A stretch of 50,869 nt of DNA from Oscillospiraceae bacterium (GTDB lineage: Bacteria > Bacillota > Clostridia > Oscillospirales > Ruminococcaceae): assembly GCA_022508925.1 (NCBI GenBank), contig JAFLUF010000007.1, positions 1 to 50,869 on the forward strand, in the 5' to 3' direction. Both the position numbers and the translations under genes were made by a program. Under the pieces are notes generated by a model, which was given only the letters and a program-made list of their open reading frames with translations, was not told the DNA's origin and did not search any database. Of this stretch, positions 42,659-50,869 are shown piece after piece. How positions within the stretch are numbered: the first letter of the stretch is position 1; each line of letters opens with the position of its first letter.

Positions 42659-44884
42659 TCACTCTCCTATGTTATCCTCGATCATCGCCTTTAAGCACGA
42701 TGTCCTTTCGTCGCGGCGGTCGTTTGAAATTATCGCGCGTATCTTGTTTTCCGTTCCGATAACGATCAGCGTCGATTTCGCGCGCGTTACGGCGGTATAA
42801 AAAAGATTTCTGTACGAAAGCTTTTCCATTCCGTTGGGAAGCGGGATTATAACCGCGGGATACTCGCTTCCCTGACTCTTGTGAACAGTCATGGCAAAGG
42901 CGTGCTCTATGTTTTTGAGCATATCGCCCTCATAAACCGCCCTTCTGCCGTCAAAGTCTATCAGAAGCCTTGTGTTAAGCCTGTCCGCCTCGATTATCGT
43001 GCCGATATCGCCGTTATACACGCCGTGGGATTTTTCGTTCCCTCTGCGCCACTCTACGTCATAGTCGTTTCTGTTCTGCATTATCTTGTCGCCCTCACGA
43101 AAGAGCGTGTTTATAAACTTAATCTCACGCTTGTCCCCCTTTTCCCCCTTTTCCAAAGAAGAGGGATTAAGCGCTTTCTGAAGCTCGCCGTTGAGCTTTG
43201 CCGTGCCGACCGCGCCCATTCGCGAAAGGCACAGCACCTGTATGTCGCCCAGAGGGTCGTAGCCGTAGCTTTTCGGAAGCCGTACCGCGCAGAGGTCGCA
43301 TACCAGCCGCGCAGACTGTTCCTCATTTTCGCTCGGCATAAAGAAGAAATCGTTTTTGCGGTCGTTAAGCTCGGGCATTTCTCCTCTCACTATCGCGTGA
43401 GCGTTTGTGACAATAAGGCTTTGCGCCGCCTGACGGAAGATTTTTGTAAGCTCGGTTTTGGGGACTCTGCCGCTGCTTATCAGATCTCTCAGGATATTTC
43501 CTGCGCTTACGGACGGAAGCTGGTCGCTGTCTCCGACAAGAATAAGCCTTGTAGAGCTTTTTACCGCCCTTAAAAGCGAAGCGAAAAGCAAAGCGTCGAC
43601 CATTGACATTTCATCTACAATAAGCACATCGCACGAAAGCGGGTTGTCCTCATCCCGTCGGAACATACTTTCTCCCGCGGAAAGATCCGCCTCGAGCAGT
43701 CTGTGTATCGTCTGCGCGGGAGCCTCCGTAAGCTCGGAAATTCTCTTTGCGGCTCTGCCCGTAGGGGCGCAGAGCTTTATATTCAGCTTTCGCTTTCTGC
43801 AAAGCTCAATTACGGCATTGAGCGTGGTTGTCTTTCCCGTTCCGGGACCGCCGGTTATTATGAAAACATGGTTATTCATACAGCCGTTTATCGCCGCGCG
43901 CTGAGCCTCGTCGTACTCTATCCCGAACTCCCACGAAACGCCGCTTATTTCCTCCGAAAAGTCGGTGTTTTTGTCCTTTGAGCGCCTTATCATCTCGCAG
44001 AGCTTTTTCGAGATAAAGCTTTCCGCGCGGAAATACTCCGCAAGGAAAACATACTTTACGCCGTTATTATCGTACAGCGTGATCTCTTCAGCCGAGCAGA
44101 GATACTCAAGCGCCGACGCGTACAGTTCGCCGCTTACCATAAGCCACGTTGTTACCCTGTCGCATAACCGCGCTTCTTTAACGCAGGTGTGTCCGTCGCT
44201 GAGCGCTTTTCTTAACTCCTGCAGAATACCCGCGGATACTCGCTCTTCGCTGTTTTTCGGAAAGCCGAGGTCTTCCGCGATCCTCTCCGCGTCCGCAAAC
44301 GGCAGGTCTATCCCCCAACCGCATAAACAGTAGGGATTTCCCTCTACCGCGCGGATAAGGTCGCTGCCGTATTTCTTCCACGCGGCTGAAATAAAGCCGT
44401 ATGAGACCGAATATTTTGAAAAATATGTAACGGCCTTTCTTATCCCGGAAATGCTTTGGTATTCCTTTCCGATAAGCAGAGCCCTTTCGGGTGTAACGCC
44501 CTTTAACGACGAAAGCTGGACAGGGTCGTTTTCAAGAATATCGGCCGTTTTTTCACCGAACGCGTCAACAATTTTTTTAGCTAAAACAGCGCCTACTCCG
44601 CTTATTATTCCGGAAGCGAGATATTTTTGCAGCATTTTTAGATCTGTCGGAAGCCGGCGCTCAAAAATATCCACGGAAAACTGTCTTCCGTATTTTGAGT
44701 TGTTTACATATTTTCCGTACATCGTAAGGCTTTCGCCCTCGCGCACATCGCCCATTATCCCGACTGCCTCGACAAGTTCGCCGTCCACGTCCAGATCGAG
44801 CACGATATAGCCGCTGTCCTCGTTATAATAAACAACACCCTCGACATTCCCCGAAATGCAGAGCAGATTTTCGTATGTATCCAT
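42659..44884 (-). CDS. recD2: RecD2-type SF1B helicase
   Basis: ORF 741 aa; 'ITGGPGTGKTTTLNAVIEL', 'CAPTGRAAKRISELT', 'IVDEMSMVDALLFASLLRAV', 'AFAMTVHKSQGSEYPAVIIPL'. Confidence 0.95.
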   Translation of the reverse strand: MDTYENLLCISGNVEGVVYYNEDSGYIVLDLDVDGELVEAVGIMGDVREGESLTMYGKYVNNSKYGRQFSVDIFERRLPTDLKMLQKYLASGIISGVGAVLAKKIVDAFGEKTADILENDPVQLSSLKGVTPERALLIGKEYQSISGIRKAVTYFSKYSVSYGFISAAWKKYGSDLIRAVEGNPYCLCGWGIDLPFADAERIAEDLGFPKNSEERVSAGILQELRKALSDGHTCVKEARLCDRVTTWLMVSGELYASALEYLCSAEEITLYDNNGVKYVFLAEYFRAESFISKKLCEMIRRSKDKNTDFSEEISGVSWEFGIEYDEAQRAAINGCMNNHVFIITGGPGTGKTTTLNAVIELCRKRKLNIKLCAPTGRAAKRISELTEAPAQTIHRLLEADLSAGESMFRRDEDNPLSCDVLIVDEMSMVDALLFASLLRAVKSSTRLILVGDSDQLPSVSAGNILRDLISSGRVPKTELTKIFRQAAQSLIVTNAHAIVRGEMPELNDRKNDFFFMPSENEEQSARLVCDLCAVRLPKSYGYDPLGDIQVLCLSRMGAVGTAKLNGELQKALNPSSLEKGEKGDKREIKFINTLFREGDKIMQNRNDYDVEWRRGNEKSHGVYNGDIGTIIEADRLNTRLLIDFDGRRAVYEGDMLKNIEHAFAMTVHKSQGSEYPAVIIPLPNGMEKLSYRNLFYTAVTRAKSTLIVIGTENKIRAIISNDRRDERTSCLKAMIEDNIGE

Positions 44885-44900
44885 TATTCATCATTCCATC

Positions 44901-45167
44901 TTATTTTTCCACGATTTTTACGCCGGGGTATTTTTCCGAAAGCCTTTCCGCCTGCTCGTTTTCGCCGTCGGAAATTATGTAGATCACTCCTATAAAAGCG
45001 TCGCGGCTCGCGTGTATGATAAAGCTTTCAAGATTTTCACACGGCTTTACATAAACATCTACCTTTTCGGTACAGCCGCTTCTCAGCGCGTTCCACAAAA
45101 GATACGCCAGCATCGCCGCGGCAAACACAAGCAGAAAAATAACCGCAAACGCTCCCAAAAACTCCAT
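44901..45167 (-). CDS. Small single-TM protein of unknown function
   Basis: 88 aa; strong N-terminal TM 'FLGAFAVIFLLVFAAAMLAYLLW', between prmA and recD2. Confidence 0.6.
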   Translation of the reverse strand: MEFLGAFAVIFLLVFAAAMLAYLLWNALRSGCTEKVDVYVKPCENLESFIIHASRDAFIGVIYIISDGENEQAERLSEKYPGVKIVEK

Positions 45168-45218
45168 AAAACCGCCTCCTTAAAGGCAGTATATGCGTTT
45201 TTCCTGTTTTGAGTGAAT

Positions 45219-46190
45219 TTAAAGCAATTTTAATTCAGCGCAGTTCCAGCCCTCTTCATTCTTTTTGAGAACAACATCAAAGCCGTTTTCTTTTAGTGCC
45301 GCCATGACCTCGTCAAGTCTCTCGTCAATAACACCCGAGACGATAAGCCGCCCGTTCTTTTTTAAAAATCCGCCGAACAGCGGACTCATGGCTATAATAA
45401 CATCCGCCACGATATTCGCGCAGACTATGTCATATTCTCCGCCGATATTTCCGCGAAGTTCGGCGTTTTCGATAATATTTCCGCAAAACGCGTTGTAGCG
45501 TGATTTATCGAAATGATTCTTCTCTATGTTTTCCGAGGCGGTCTTTACCGCGTTTTCAAATATATCGCAGACAGTGACCTCTTTTGCCCCGAAAAGCAGC
45601 GCCGCGATCGACAGAATGCCGCTTCCGCAGCCGAGATCGAGCACTTTTTCTCCGCCCTTTACAGTATCCTCAAGAACCTCCATTACCATTTTAGTTGTGT
45701 GGTGCTGTCCCGTGCCGAAGGTCGAAGCAGGGTCGATCTCAAGTATCCTGTCGCCGTCAAGCGCGTTGTGATCCTCCCACGACGGCTTTATGACAAGGCT
45801 TTTTCCTATGCGAAAGGGCTTGTAATACTTTTTCCAGTTGTTTGCCCAGTCCTCCTCGCGGACGTTGTTGAGTTCAACACGAAGCTTTCCGAAAAATCCG
45901 TCCGTATTCTCCAAACAAAGCTCGTCTACCAGCAGCTTTATCTGCGTAAGCTGTTCTCTGCCCTGCTCGTTGTCGTGAACGTAAACCGTAATGCACGGCT
46001 CCGCCGTCTCAAGACCCATAAGGCTGTCGTCAACATAATCCCAGTTTGCGTTTTTATCCTCCAAAAAGGCGCTGAAATCAGCGCTGTCGCGAACAGCAAA
46101 GCCGTCGATGCCATAATCGGTAAGTCTCGCGCAAATCCCGTCAACCGCCGCGCTCGACGTGTAAATATCTATCTGAATAAAACTGTCCAT
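45219..46190 (-). CDS. prmA: Ribosomal protein L11 methyltransferase
   Basis: ORF 323 aa; 'EIDPASTFGTGQHHTTKMVMEVLEDTVKGGEKVLDLGCGSGILSIAALLFGAKEVTVCDI', 'DIVCANIVADVIIAMSPLF'. Confidence 0.95.
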   Translation of the reverse strand: MDSFIQIDIYTSSAAVDGICARLTDYGIDGFAVRDSADFSAFLEDKNANWDYVDDSLMGLETAEPCITVYVHDNEQGREQLTQIKLLVDELCLENTDGFFGKLRVELNNVREEDWANNWKKYYKPFRIGKSLVIKPSWEDHNALDGDRILEIDPASTFGTGQHHTTKMVMEVLEDTVKGGEKVLDLGCGSGILSIAALLFGAKEVTVCDIFENAVKTASENIEKNHFDKSRYNAFCGNIIENAELRGNIGGEYDIVCANIVADVIIAMSPLFGGFLKKNGRLIVSGVIDERLDEVMAALKENGFDVVLKKNEEGWNCAELKLL

Positions 46191-46299
46191 AAATCTACCC
46201 CGCTATACAATAATACAGTATGATTATACCATATATTGTATGAAAAATCAAGTGGAAAATGAAAATTTAGGACGCGCAGTTTTTTTGAGTAAAGTCTTA

Positions 46300-46328
46300 T
46301 TGACAAAAAACAACATTTATGGTACAAT
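46300..46328 (+). promoter_or_regulatory. SigmaA promoter for the MCP gene
   Basis: TTGACA (46300-46305), 17-nt spacer, TACAAT (46323-46328). Confidence 0.85.
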
Positions 46329-46375
46329 ATAAGGCGATGTCGAAAACTAATTTATCATTGGGAGAATTATACAAT

Positions 46376-47740
46376 ATGAAGACCAAGAACAAAATGGAAC
46401 GGTTTCTTACCGAAAAAATAGTGCTGATACATACGGTTTTTATACTGGCATCATGTGTGGCGTTCGGAGCGATGAATATCTTCACTACGTCGCTTATCAT
46501 GGGTATCGCGATAATCGTCGGAGGCGCGGTGATCGGAGGAGTTGTTTTCGGGCTGAAAAAAGCGACTGCTGTCGTGACACGCGGCACGATACTGTCGCTG
46601 GCGCAGCTTGTTCTGATTTTGTCAATGTCGATACCCCAGCACGAGGTTCACGGAATGTTTCCGCTCATGCTGGCGTCGATGGTTATTTCCGCAATTTATT
46701 ACAACAAAAAAACGCTCATAGTCCACTGGGTCATCATGGACGTTGTGAGCATCGTGGGGCTGTTTTTATCCGATTTCTTTTACAGCGGAGCGTCGATCCC
46801 GCTGGCGATAAAGGGAATAATCGGAATGAACGTCGGGGCGTTTTTGCTGTTCTATCTTGTCAATGTCAGCATGAAGATCGTTGACGATGTACAGGCGGCT
46901 CAGGACGAGACGGCGGGACTTCTCGACAGGGTACAGGCACAGATGGACGAAACACAGGCTCTTACGGAATCCAGACAGCAGATGGTCGATAAGATAGCTG
47001 AGATCTCAGCCGCGCTTAACGAATCGTCGGAAAAAATGCGCGACGTCGCGTCAAATATGAGCGCGTCTGCCGAAGAACAGCAAGCGACCATCGACGATAT
47101 CACGAACGATATAGCCAATATCTCCGAGCAGACCGCAGAAAGCCTCAAGGAATCACAGGAGGCGGCAAGCAGTGTTAAAAAGAGCGCCGAAATGCTCAGA
47201 CAAAGCAACGAAACCATGCACGGAATGGCTCAGGCAATGGACGATATAAGAAGCTCGTCCGAGCAGATAAGAGGCGTAGTAGATACTATCGAGGACATTG
47301 CCTTTCAGACAAACATTCTCGCGCTTAACGCGTCTATTGAGGCGGCGCGCGCCGGAGCCGCGGGAAAGGGCTTTGCGGTAGTGGCGGACGAGGTAAGAAA
47401 TCTTGCGTCAAAATCAAGCGAAGCTGTCGAAAGCACGCGCGAGCTTATTGAAAAGTCGATCAACGCGGTAGAGCGAGGCGGAAGTATCGCAGACGAGGTT
47501 CTTGAATCAATGAACGCGGTTATCGCCGTATCGGAGAAGAGCGCTGCCCACGCGGAGCTTATCACGGACTATTCAAAGCGTCAGGCGGAATCAACCGCAT
47601 CTGTCGAGCAGAGAATGCAGCAAATAACTCAAGTTGTAGCTGACAACTCGAAGACCTCTGTTGAAAGCGCAAAGATCGCGGAGATGGTTGCGGAGGACGC
47701 AAGGCGCATGGACGAAATTGTCCGCAGTATGCAGCAGTAG
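46376..47740 (+). CDS. Methyl-accepting chemotaxis protein (ORF track start 46319 lies inside the promoter; likely ATG 46376)
   Basis: Several N-terminal TM helices, then the signalling hairpin '[46 protein letters not shown]'; GGGAG Shine-Dalgarno upstream of 46376. Confidence 0.93.
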   Translation: MKTKNKMERFLTEKIVLIHTVFILASCVAFGAMNIFTTSLIMGIAIIVGGAVIGGVVFGLKKATAVVTRGTILSLAQLVLILSMSIPQHEVHGMFPLMLASMVISAIYYNKKTLIVHWVIMDVVSIVGLFLSDFFYSGASIPLAIKGIIGMNVGAFLLFYLVNVSMKIVDDVQAAQDETAGLLDRVQAQMDETQALTESRQQMVDKIAEISAALNESSEKMRDVASNMSASAEEQQATIDDITNDIANISEQTAESLKESQEAASSVKKSAEMLRQSNETMHGMAQAMDDIRSSSEQIRGVVDTIEDIAFQTNILALNASIEAARAGAAGKGFAVVADEVRNLASKSSEAVESTRELIEKSINAVERGGSIADEVLESMNAVIAVSEKSAAHAELITDYSKRQAESTASVEQRMQQITQVVADNSKTSVESAKIAEMVAEDARRMDEIVRSMQQ

Positions 47741-47775
47741 TTTTCAGCTAACGTTTAGCAGTGATATTCTATATT

Positions 47776-47810
47776 ACAGCGCGCCCGGATGATTTCCGAG
47801 CGCGTCTTTT
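47776..47810 (+). terminator. Terminator-like hairpin downstream of the MCP gene (copy 1 of a duplicated 30-mer)
   Basis: ACAGCGCGCCCGGATGATTTCCGAGCGCGTCTTTTT; stem with one internal C/A mismatch then T-rich tract. Confidence 0.75.
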
Positions 47811-47833
47811 TCTGCGGGATCAGAGTTAAAATA

Positions 47834-47862
47834 TTGACAAACTTACGCTATTATGTTAGAAT
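47834..47862 (+). promoter_or_regulatory. SigmaA promoter for the 211-aa membrane ORF
   Basis: TTGACA (47834-47839), 17-nt spacer, TAGAAT (47857-47862); GGAGGAG Shine-Dalgarno before ATG 47884. Confidence 0.8.
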
Positions 47863-47883
47863 AATGCGGAGGAGTGAGGAATC

Positions 47884-48519
47884 ATGGATTTTTTTGGTAC
47901 ATTGAGTTGTATAGGGGTAGGCGGAATAATCTCGGCGCTTCTTTTCCTTTTCAGCTTTCTTTTCTCAAGGCGTCCTACGCAGACCATGCTGTGCGGAGAG
48001 AATGTGATCAAGCACAGCAAAGATAACAACGATAAGAAGGAAATCGAAGGAGAAAGCTCTTCCGACGCAAAATCCTACGGGAATTGGAACATGACATTTC
48101 ATGTTATAAAACGCCCAGGATACAGCAACTGGTATAAGGCGTTCTGTTTTTCGCTGGCGGAAACGTGCGTGATCGCAATTTTACTCATATTATTTTACTC
48201 GCATCTGCCTGTGCTCAGAGCTATCGGTATCGGGGTTATCATAACAGCCGGTCTGTTTGGAATATTTACTCTTGCGGGGTGGTTTATCAACAAAAAATAC
48301 TTATTGACCGAAAGCGGACGCAAAAAGCAATATATGATCTTTACCGCCCTGACCTGCGCGTTATGCGGCGGTTACATAACGGCATTGTTTGCGAATTGGG
48401 GATGGTTTGATTTTAATATCTTCAATATAGATCTGTCGTCTTTGGCAGAAGCCATTGAGCCGATACTCGACGCATCTATGCCGGCTGAGTCTTTTCCATA
48501 TGACAGCGCGCCCGGATAA
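47884..48519 (+). CDS. Uncharacterised membrane protein (211 aa)
   Basis: N-terminal TM, soluble loop, further TM helices ('TCVIAILLILFYSHLPVL', 'IGIGVIITAGLFGIFTLAGWF', 'IFTALTCALCGGYITALFANW'); good promoter and Shine-Dalgarno. Confidence 0.75.
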   Translation: MDFFGTLSCIGVGGIISALLFLFSFLFSRRPTQTMLCGENVIKHSKDNNDKKEIEGESSSDAKSYGNWNMTFHVIKRPGYSNWYKAFCFSLAETCVIAILLILFYSHLPVLRAIGIGVIITAGLFGIFTLAGWFINKKYLLTESGRKKQYMIFTALTCALCGGYITALFANWGWFDFNIFNIDLSSLAEAIEPILDASMPAESFPYDSAPG

Positions 48520-48538
48520 TTTCCGAGCGCGTTTTTTG
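48503..48538 (+). terminator. Terminator-like hairpin overlapping the 211-aa ORF stop codon (copy 2)
   Basis: ACAGCGCGCCCGGATAATTTCCGAGCGCGTTTTTTGTT; TAA stop lies in the loop side. Confidence 0.78.
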
Positions 48539-48548
48539 TTACAGCAAA

Positions 48549-49364
48549 CTAATCTATCCCGACCGTTATTATATATTCGATATCTGACTTTGTTGAAATA
48601 TCTGGCTTTTCGGTGACAAAGCGGACATTCATACCGTTTTCTTTTGCCGAAAGAGCGAAGTGACACATGGCTATGCCAATATCTATTTTCTGCATATCTC
48701 CCGCGTTTTCGCTTGTAAAGCCTCTGCTGTGCTTAAGATAAAAATGAACGGCGTCTTTATCAGCCACAACGCGCCACGGCTGTTTGTTCACCGCGGAAGG
48801 CGCGAGGCGCACCGCTTCAAGCGGAGCAAAGAGCTTTCCCGCCTTTTCTTTTGTAAGCGGAACGTCAAACGAGCCGTCAAAGAACAGCGTTTCAAACGGC
48901 TCTCTGCGGTCAGCTTTGACACCCTTCCTCATCATGCTTTCGCGCATTGACATTTTTTTTGCCGTATACCCGAGCGGGCTTATACACGGCATCATTTCGT
49001 TTTCACCAAGCTCCATCGCGCGCTCAAAAGCCGGACGGTCCATCGTTCCGCCGATCCATACCGTTCCTATACCGACAGACCGCGCATATAAGACCAACAT
49101 TTCAAACGAATATCCGACAGCCATCTCGGCATTTGGAACACGCGGCGCTTTAGCGCCGACATAAAGACTTGCTCCGCTTACCACGGGGCATTTTAATTGC
49201 TGTTTTTTCGCGTCAAGAAGTCTGAATTCCACGGGGATATTATACGGATTTTCCGTCTGTCCGAAAAAATCGGACAGCTTTTTTATATCCTCCTCTCTTA
49301 ATTCTCTTGCGTCAAATGTGCGTACGCTCCTTCTTGACTTAACAAGCTCTGCGATATTCTCCAT
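48549..49364 (-). CDS. Nitroreductase family protein (TM1586-type two-repeat nitroreductase)
   Basis: ORF 271 aa; 'AELVKSRRSVRTFDARELREEDIKKL', 'SFEMLVLYARSVGIGTVWIGGT', 'RLAPSAVNKQPWRVV', 'DIGIAMCHFALSAKENGM'. Confidence 0.88.
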   Translation of the reverse strand: MENIAELVKSRRSVRTFDARELREEDIKKLSDFFGQTENPYNIPVEFRLLDAKKQQLKCPVVSGASLYVGAKAPRVPNAEMAVGYSFEMLVLYARSVGIGTVWIGGTMDRPAFERAMELGENEMMPCISPLGYTAKKMSMRESMMRKGVKADRREPFETLFFDGSFDVPLTKEKAGKLFAPLEAVRLAPSAVNKQPWRVVADKDAVHFYLKHSRGFTSENAGDMQKIDIGIAMCHFALSAKENGMNVRFVTEKPDISTKSDIEYIITVGID

Positions 49365-49378
49365 AATAGTATCTCCAA

Positions 49379-50500
49379 TCAGCCATTGACTACGGCAATT
49401 GCCGCGCTTTGAGACAGCAGAGCCTCTACTGTTTCTCTGCGCTCAAATAAAACACAGCCGCCGCTGTGGTCGTCATTAAGTATATTCTGCTCACGAAGCG
49501 CGTTGAACAGCGGCGAACGCAGCGCCCCGCGCAGTGATAGCTCTTTCACGTTTATATCCGAATACGGCGAGAACGGACATGGCTCAGCGCCGCCGTGGGA
49601 GTTGATGTGGAAAAACCCACGTCCTGCCGCAAGACAGCCGCCGTATGCCTTTTCATCTCCCGGAAATGAGATAAACACCATATCCGGATATTTTTCGCGT
49701 ATCTCGGAAAGGCGATCCTTGAGATACTCACGCTCTGTGTCACCGGGAGCGAGACTCTTACTGTCTTCTGTTACGGGAACAAACTCAACATAGATCACCG
49801 CCTTACAGCCACTGTCGCTCAGCTCCATGAGGAACTCATCACCGGTTACCTCCCGAAGATTTTCCGCAGTTACCGTGACTGACGCTCCGAAAATAAGGTG
49901 ATCGTTATGTATGCGTTCCATCGACTGCCTTACGCGGTCGTAAACGCCTTTGCCGCGGCGTTCGTCCGTTTTTTCAAGGCTTCCCTCAATGCTCAGAACA
50001 GGCAGGAGATTTCGCTTTTTATCAAACAGCTTTATATACTCGTCATTAAACATGGTTCCGTTTGTAAATATGGGAAACAATATCTCGGGATAATCTCCGG
50101 CGGTCTCTATGACATCGCTTCTCAGCATCGGCTCTCCTCCCGCGAGCAGTATAAAGCTTATGCCAAGCTCGCGCGCGTCGGAAAAAATCCTTCCCCAATC
50201 CTCGGCGGAAAGCTGATTTACAGGCGCGGCGTCGCTGCAGGCATGGTTTTGCCGCGAATAGCACCCCGCACAGTGCAGATTGCAGCTGCTGGTGATGCTC
50301 GCGATAAGAAACGGCGGGATGTTCTCCCCTTCTGCCTCCAGCCGTGCGCGTCTGCGCGAAGCGTCTTTGCTCGCCAGCGCAAATCTCGCCATAAACGCAC
50401 TTTCACGCGGGTTTGAAAGCGTTGACTTTACAACTGTTTTTACCAGCCTTTCAATATTATTCGCAAGATATTCGCCGAGTCTGAATTCCGTGTTATCCAT
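49379..50500 (-). CDS. Radical SAM protein
   Basis: ORF 373 aa; 'SITSSCNLHCAGCYSRQ' CxxxCxxC, 'LAGGEPMLRSDV', C-terminal Cys segment 'GGCLAAGRGFFHINSHGGAEPCPFSPYSDINVKE' (SPASM-like). Confidence 0.92.
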   Translation of the reverse strand: MDNTEFRLGEYLANNIERLVKTVVKSTLSNPRESAFMARFALASKDASRRRARLEAEGENIPPFLIASITSSCNLHCAGCYSRQNHACSDAAPVNQLSAEDWGRIFSDARELGISFILLAGGEPMLRSDVIETAGDYPEILFPIFTNGTMFNDEYIKLFDKKRNLLPVLSIEGSLEKTDERRGKGVYDRVRQSMERIHNDHLIFGASVTVTAENLREVTGDEFLMELSDSGCKAVIYVEFVPVTEDSKSLAPGDTEREYLKDRLSEIREKYPDMVFISFPGDEKAYGGCLAAGRGFFHINSHGGAEPCPFSPYSDINVKELSLRGALRSPLFNALREQNILNDDHSGGCVLFERRETVEALLSQSAAIAVVNG

Positions 50501-50503
50501 AGT

Positions 50504-50869
50504 TTACCTTTCCGTTAGTTTTCCGAGTATCTCATAAAGAAGCGCGTACAGCGTCTGCGCTTTTTGCGGTTCTATCCCTACGCATTTTCCTACCTTTTGC
50601 GGAACATCCGCCGCTTTTTCCTTAAGCTCCTCGCCTTTTTCTGTTATCATTACGATAAGATCGCGCTCGTCCTTTTCCGAGCGGCGTCTTGTAATATACC
50701 CCTTTTCCTCCAGGCGCTTTAAAAGCGGAGTAAGCGTGCCCGAGTCCAGATAAAGATATTTTCCGACCTCTTTTACGCGAAGCTCTTTATACTCCCACAT
50801 TACCATCATTGTGATGTACTGGGTATAGGTAAGGTCAAGCTCGTCAAGATACGGCTTATATGCTTTTAC
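50504..50869 (-). CDS. MarR family transcriptional regulator (OhrR-like), truncated at the window edge
   Basis: Frame stays open to the window end and reads 'KAYKPYLDELDLTYTQYITMMVMWEYKELRVKEVGKYLYLDSGTLTPLLKRLEEKGYITRRRSEKDERDLIVMITEKG', so the true start lies outside. Confidence 0.9.
   Translation of the reverse strand, partial: VKAYKPYLDELDLTYTQYITMMVMWEYKELRVKEVGKYLYLDSGTLTPLLKRLEEKGYITRRRSEKDERDLIVMITEKGEELKEKAADVPQKVGKCVGIEPQKAQTLYALLYEILGKLTER

Noticed and set aside
43130-43175. Possible repeat fragment (CCCCTTTTCCAAAGA) inside recD2
   Set aside because: It encodes in-frame 'SSLEKGEKGDKR' and matches only a short low-complexity part of the dispersed repeat, with no hairpin.
1-50869. 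CRISPR arrays, tRNA/rRNA genes, transposases, integrases or prophage genes
   Set aside because: No regularly spaced repeats, no T-loop/anticodon-arm arrangement, and no matching protein motifs seen on either strand.

Overview
This 50.9 kb window is a chromosomal segment of a low-to-moderate GC Firmicute, probably a Ruminococcaceae/Oscillospiraceae-type Clostridia. Evidence for that is SpoVG, SepF/YlmH/DivIVA and YlbF-MiaB synteny plus sigmaA-like promoters. Most of it is housekeeping. A + strand block carries secG, rnr, ddl, DUF1934, argS, a YfhO-family protein, a NUDIX hydrolase, murC, an M20 peptidase and a VanY-type carboxypeptidase. A long minus-strand run goes from prmA through recD2, comFC, miaB, ylbF, mutS, mutL, miaA, hfq, yggS, sepF, ylmH, divIVA, ileS, lspA and an rluA-type gene to a split transketolase. 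I found no CRISPR array, rRNA, tRNA, transposase or prophage. The items most worth follow-up are: (1) a 1013-aa protein resembling FtsK/EssC-type ATPases whose ATPase motifs all look degraded, transcribed from a full-consensus promoter with a 9-bp inverted repeat centred on the -10; (2) an operon with two adjacent apparent pseudoenzymes, an NlpC/P60 protein lacking its Cys/His residues and a degenerate HMGL-like TIM barrel; (3) a 20-21 bp hairpin between mutS and mutL that pairs fully, using G-U wobbles, only as minus-strand RNA; (4) a dispersed hairpin element present twice with compensatory stem changes; (5) a near-identical terminator-like 30-mer duplicated around a 211-aa membrane ORF; (6) an apparent +1 frameshift splitting a two-repeat protein. 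All homology calls are from reading the sequence; no database search was run.
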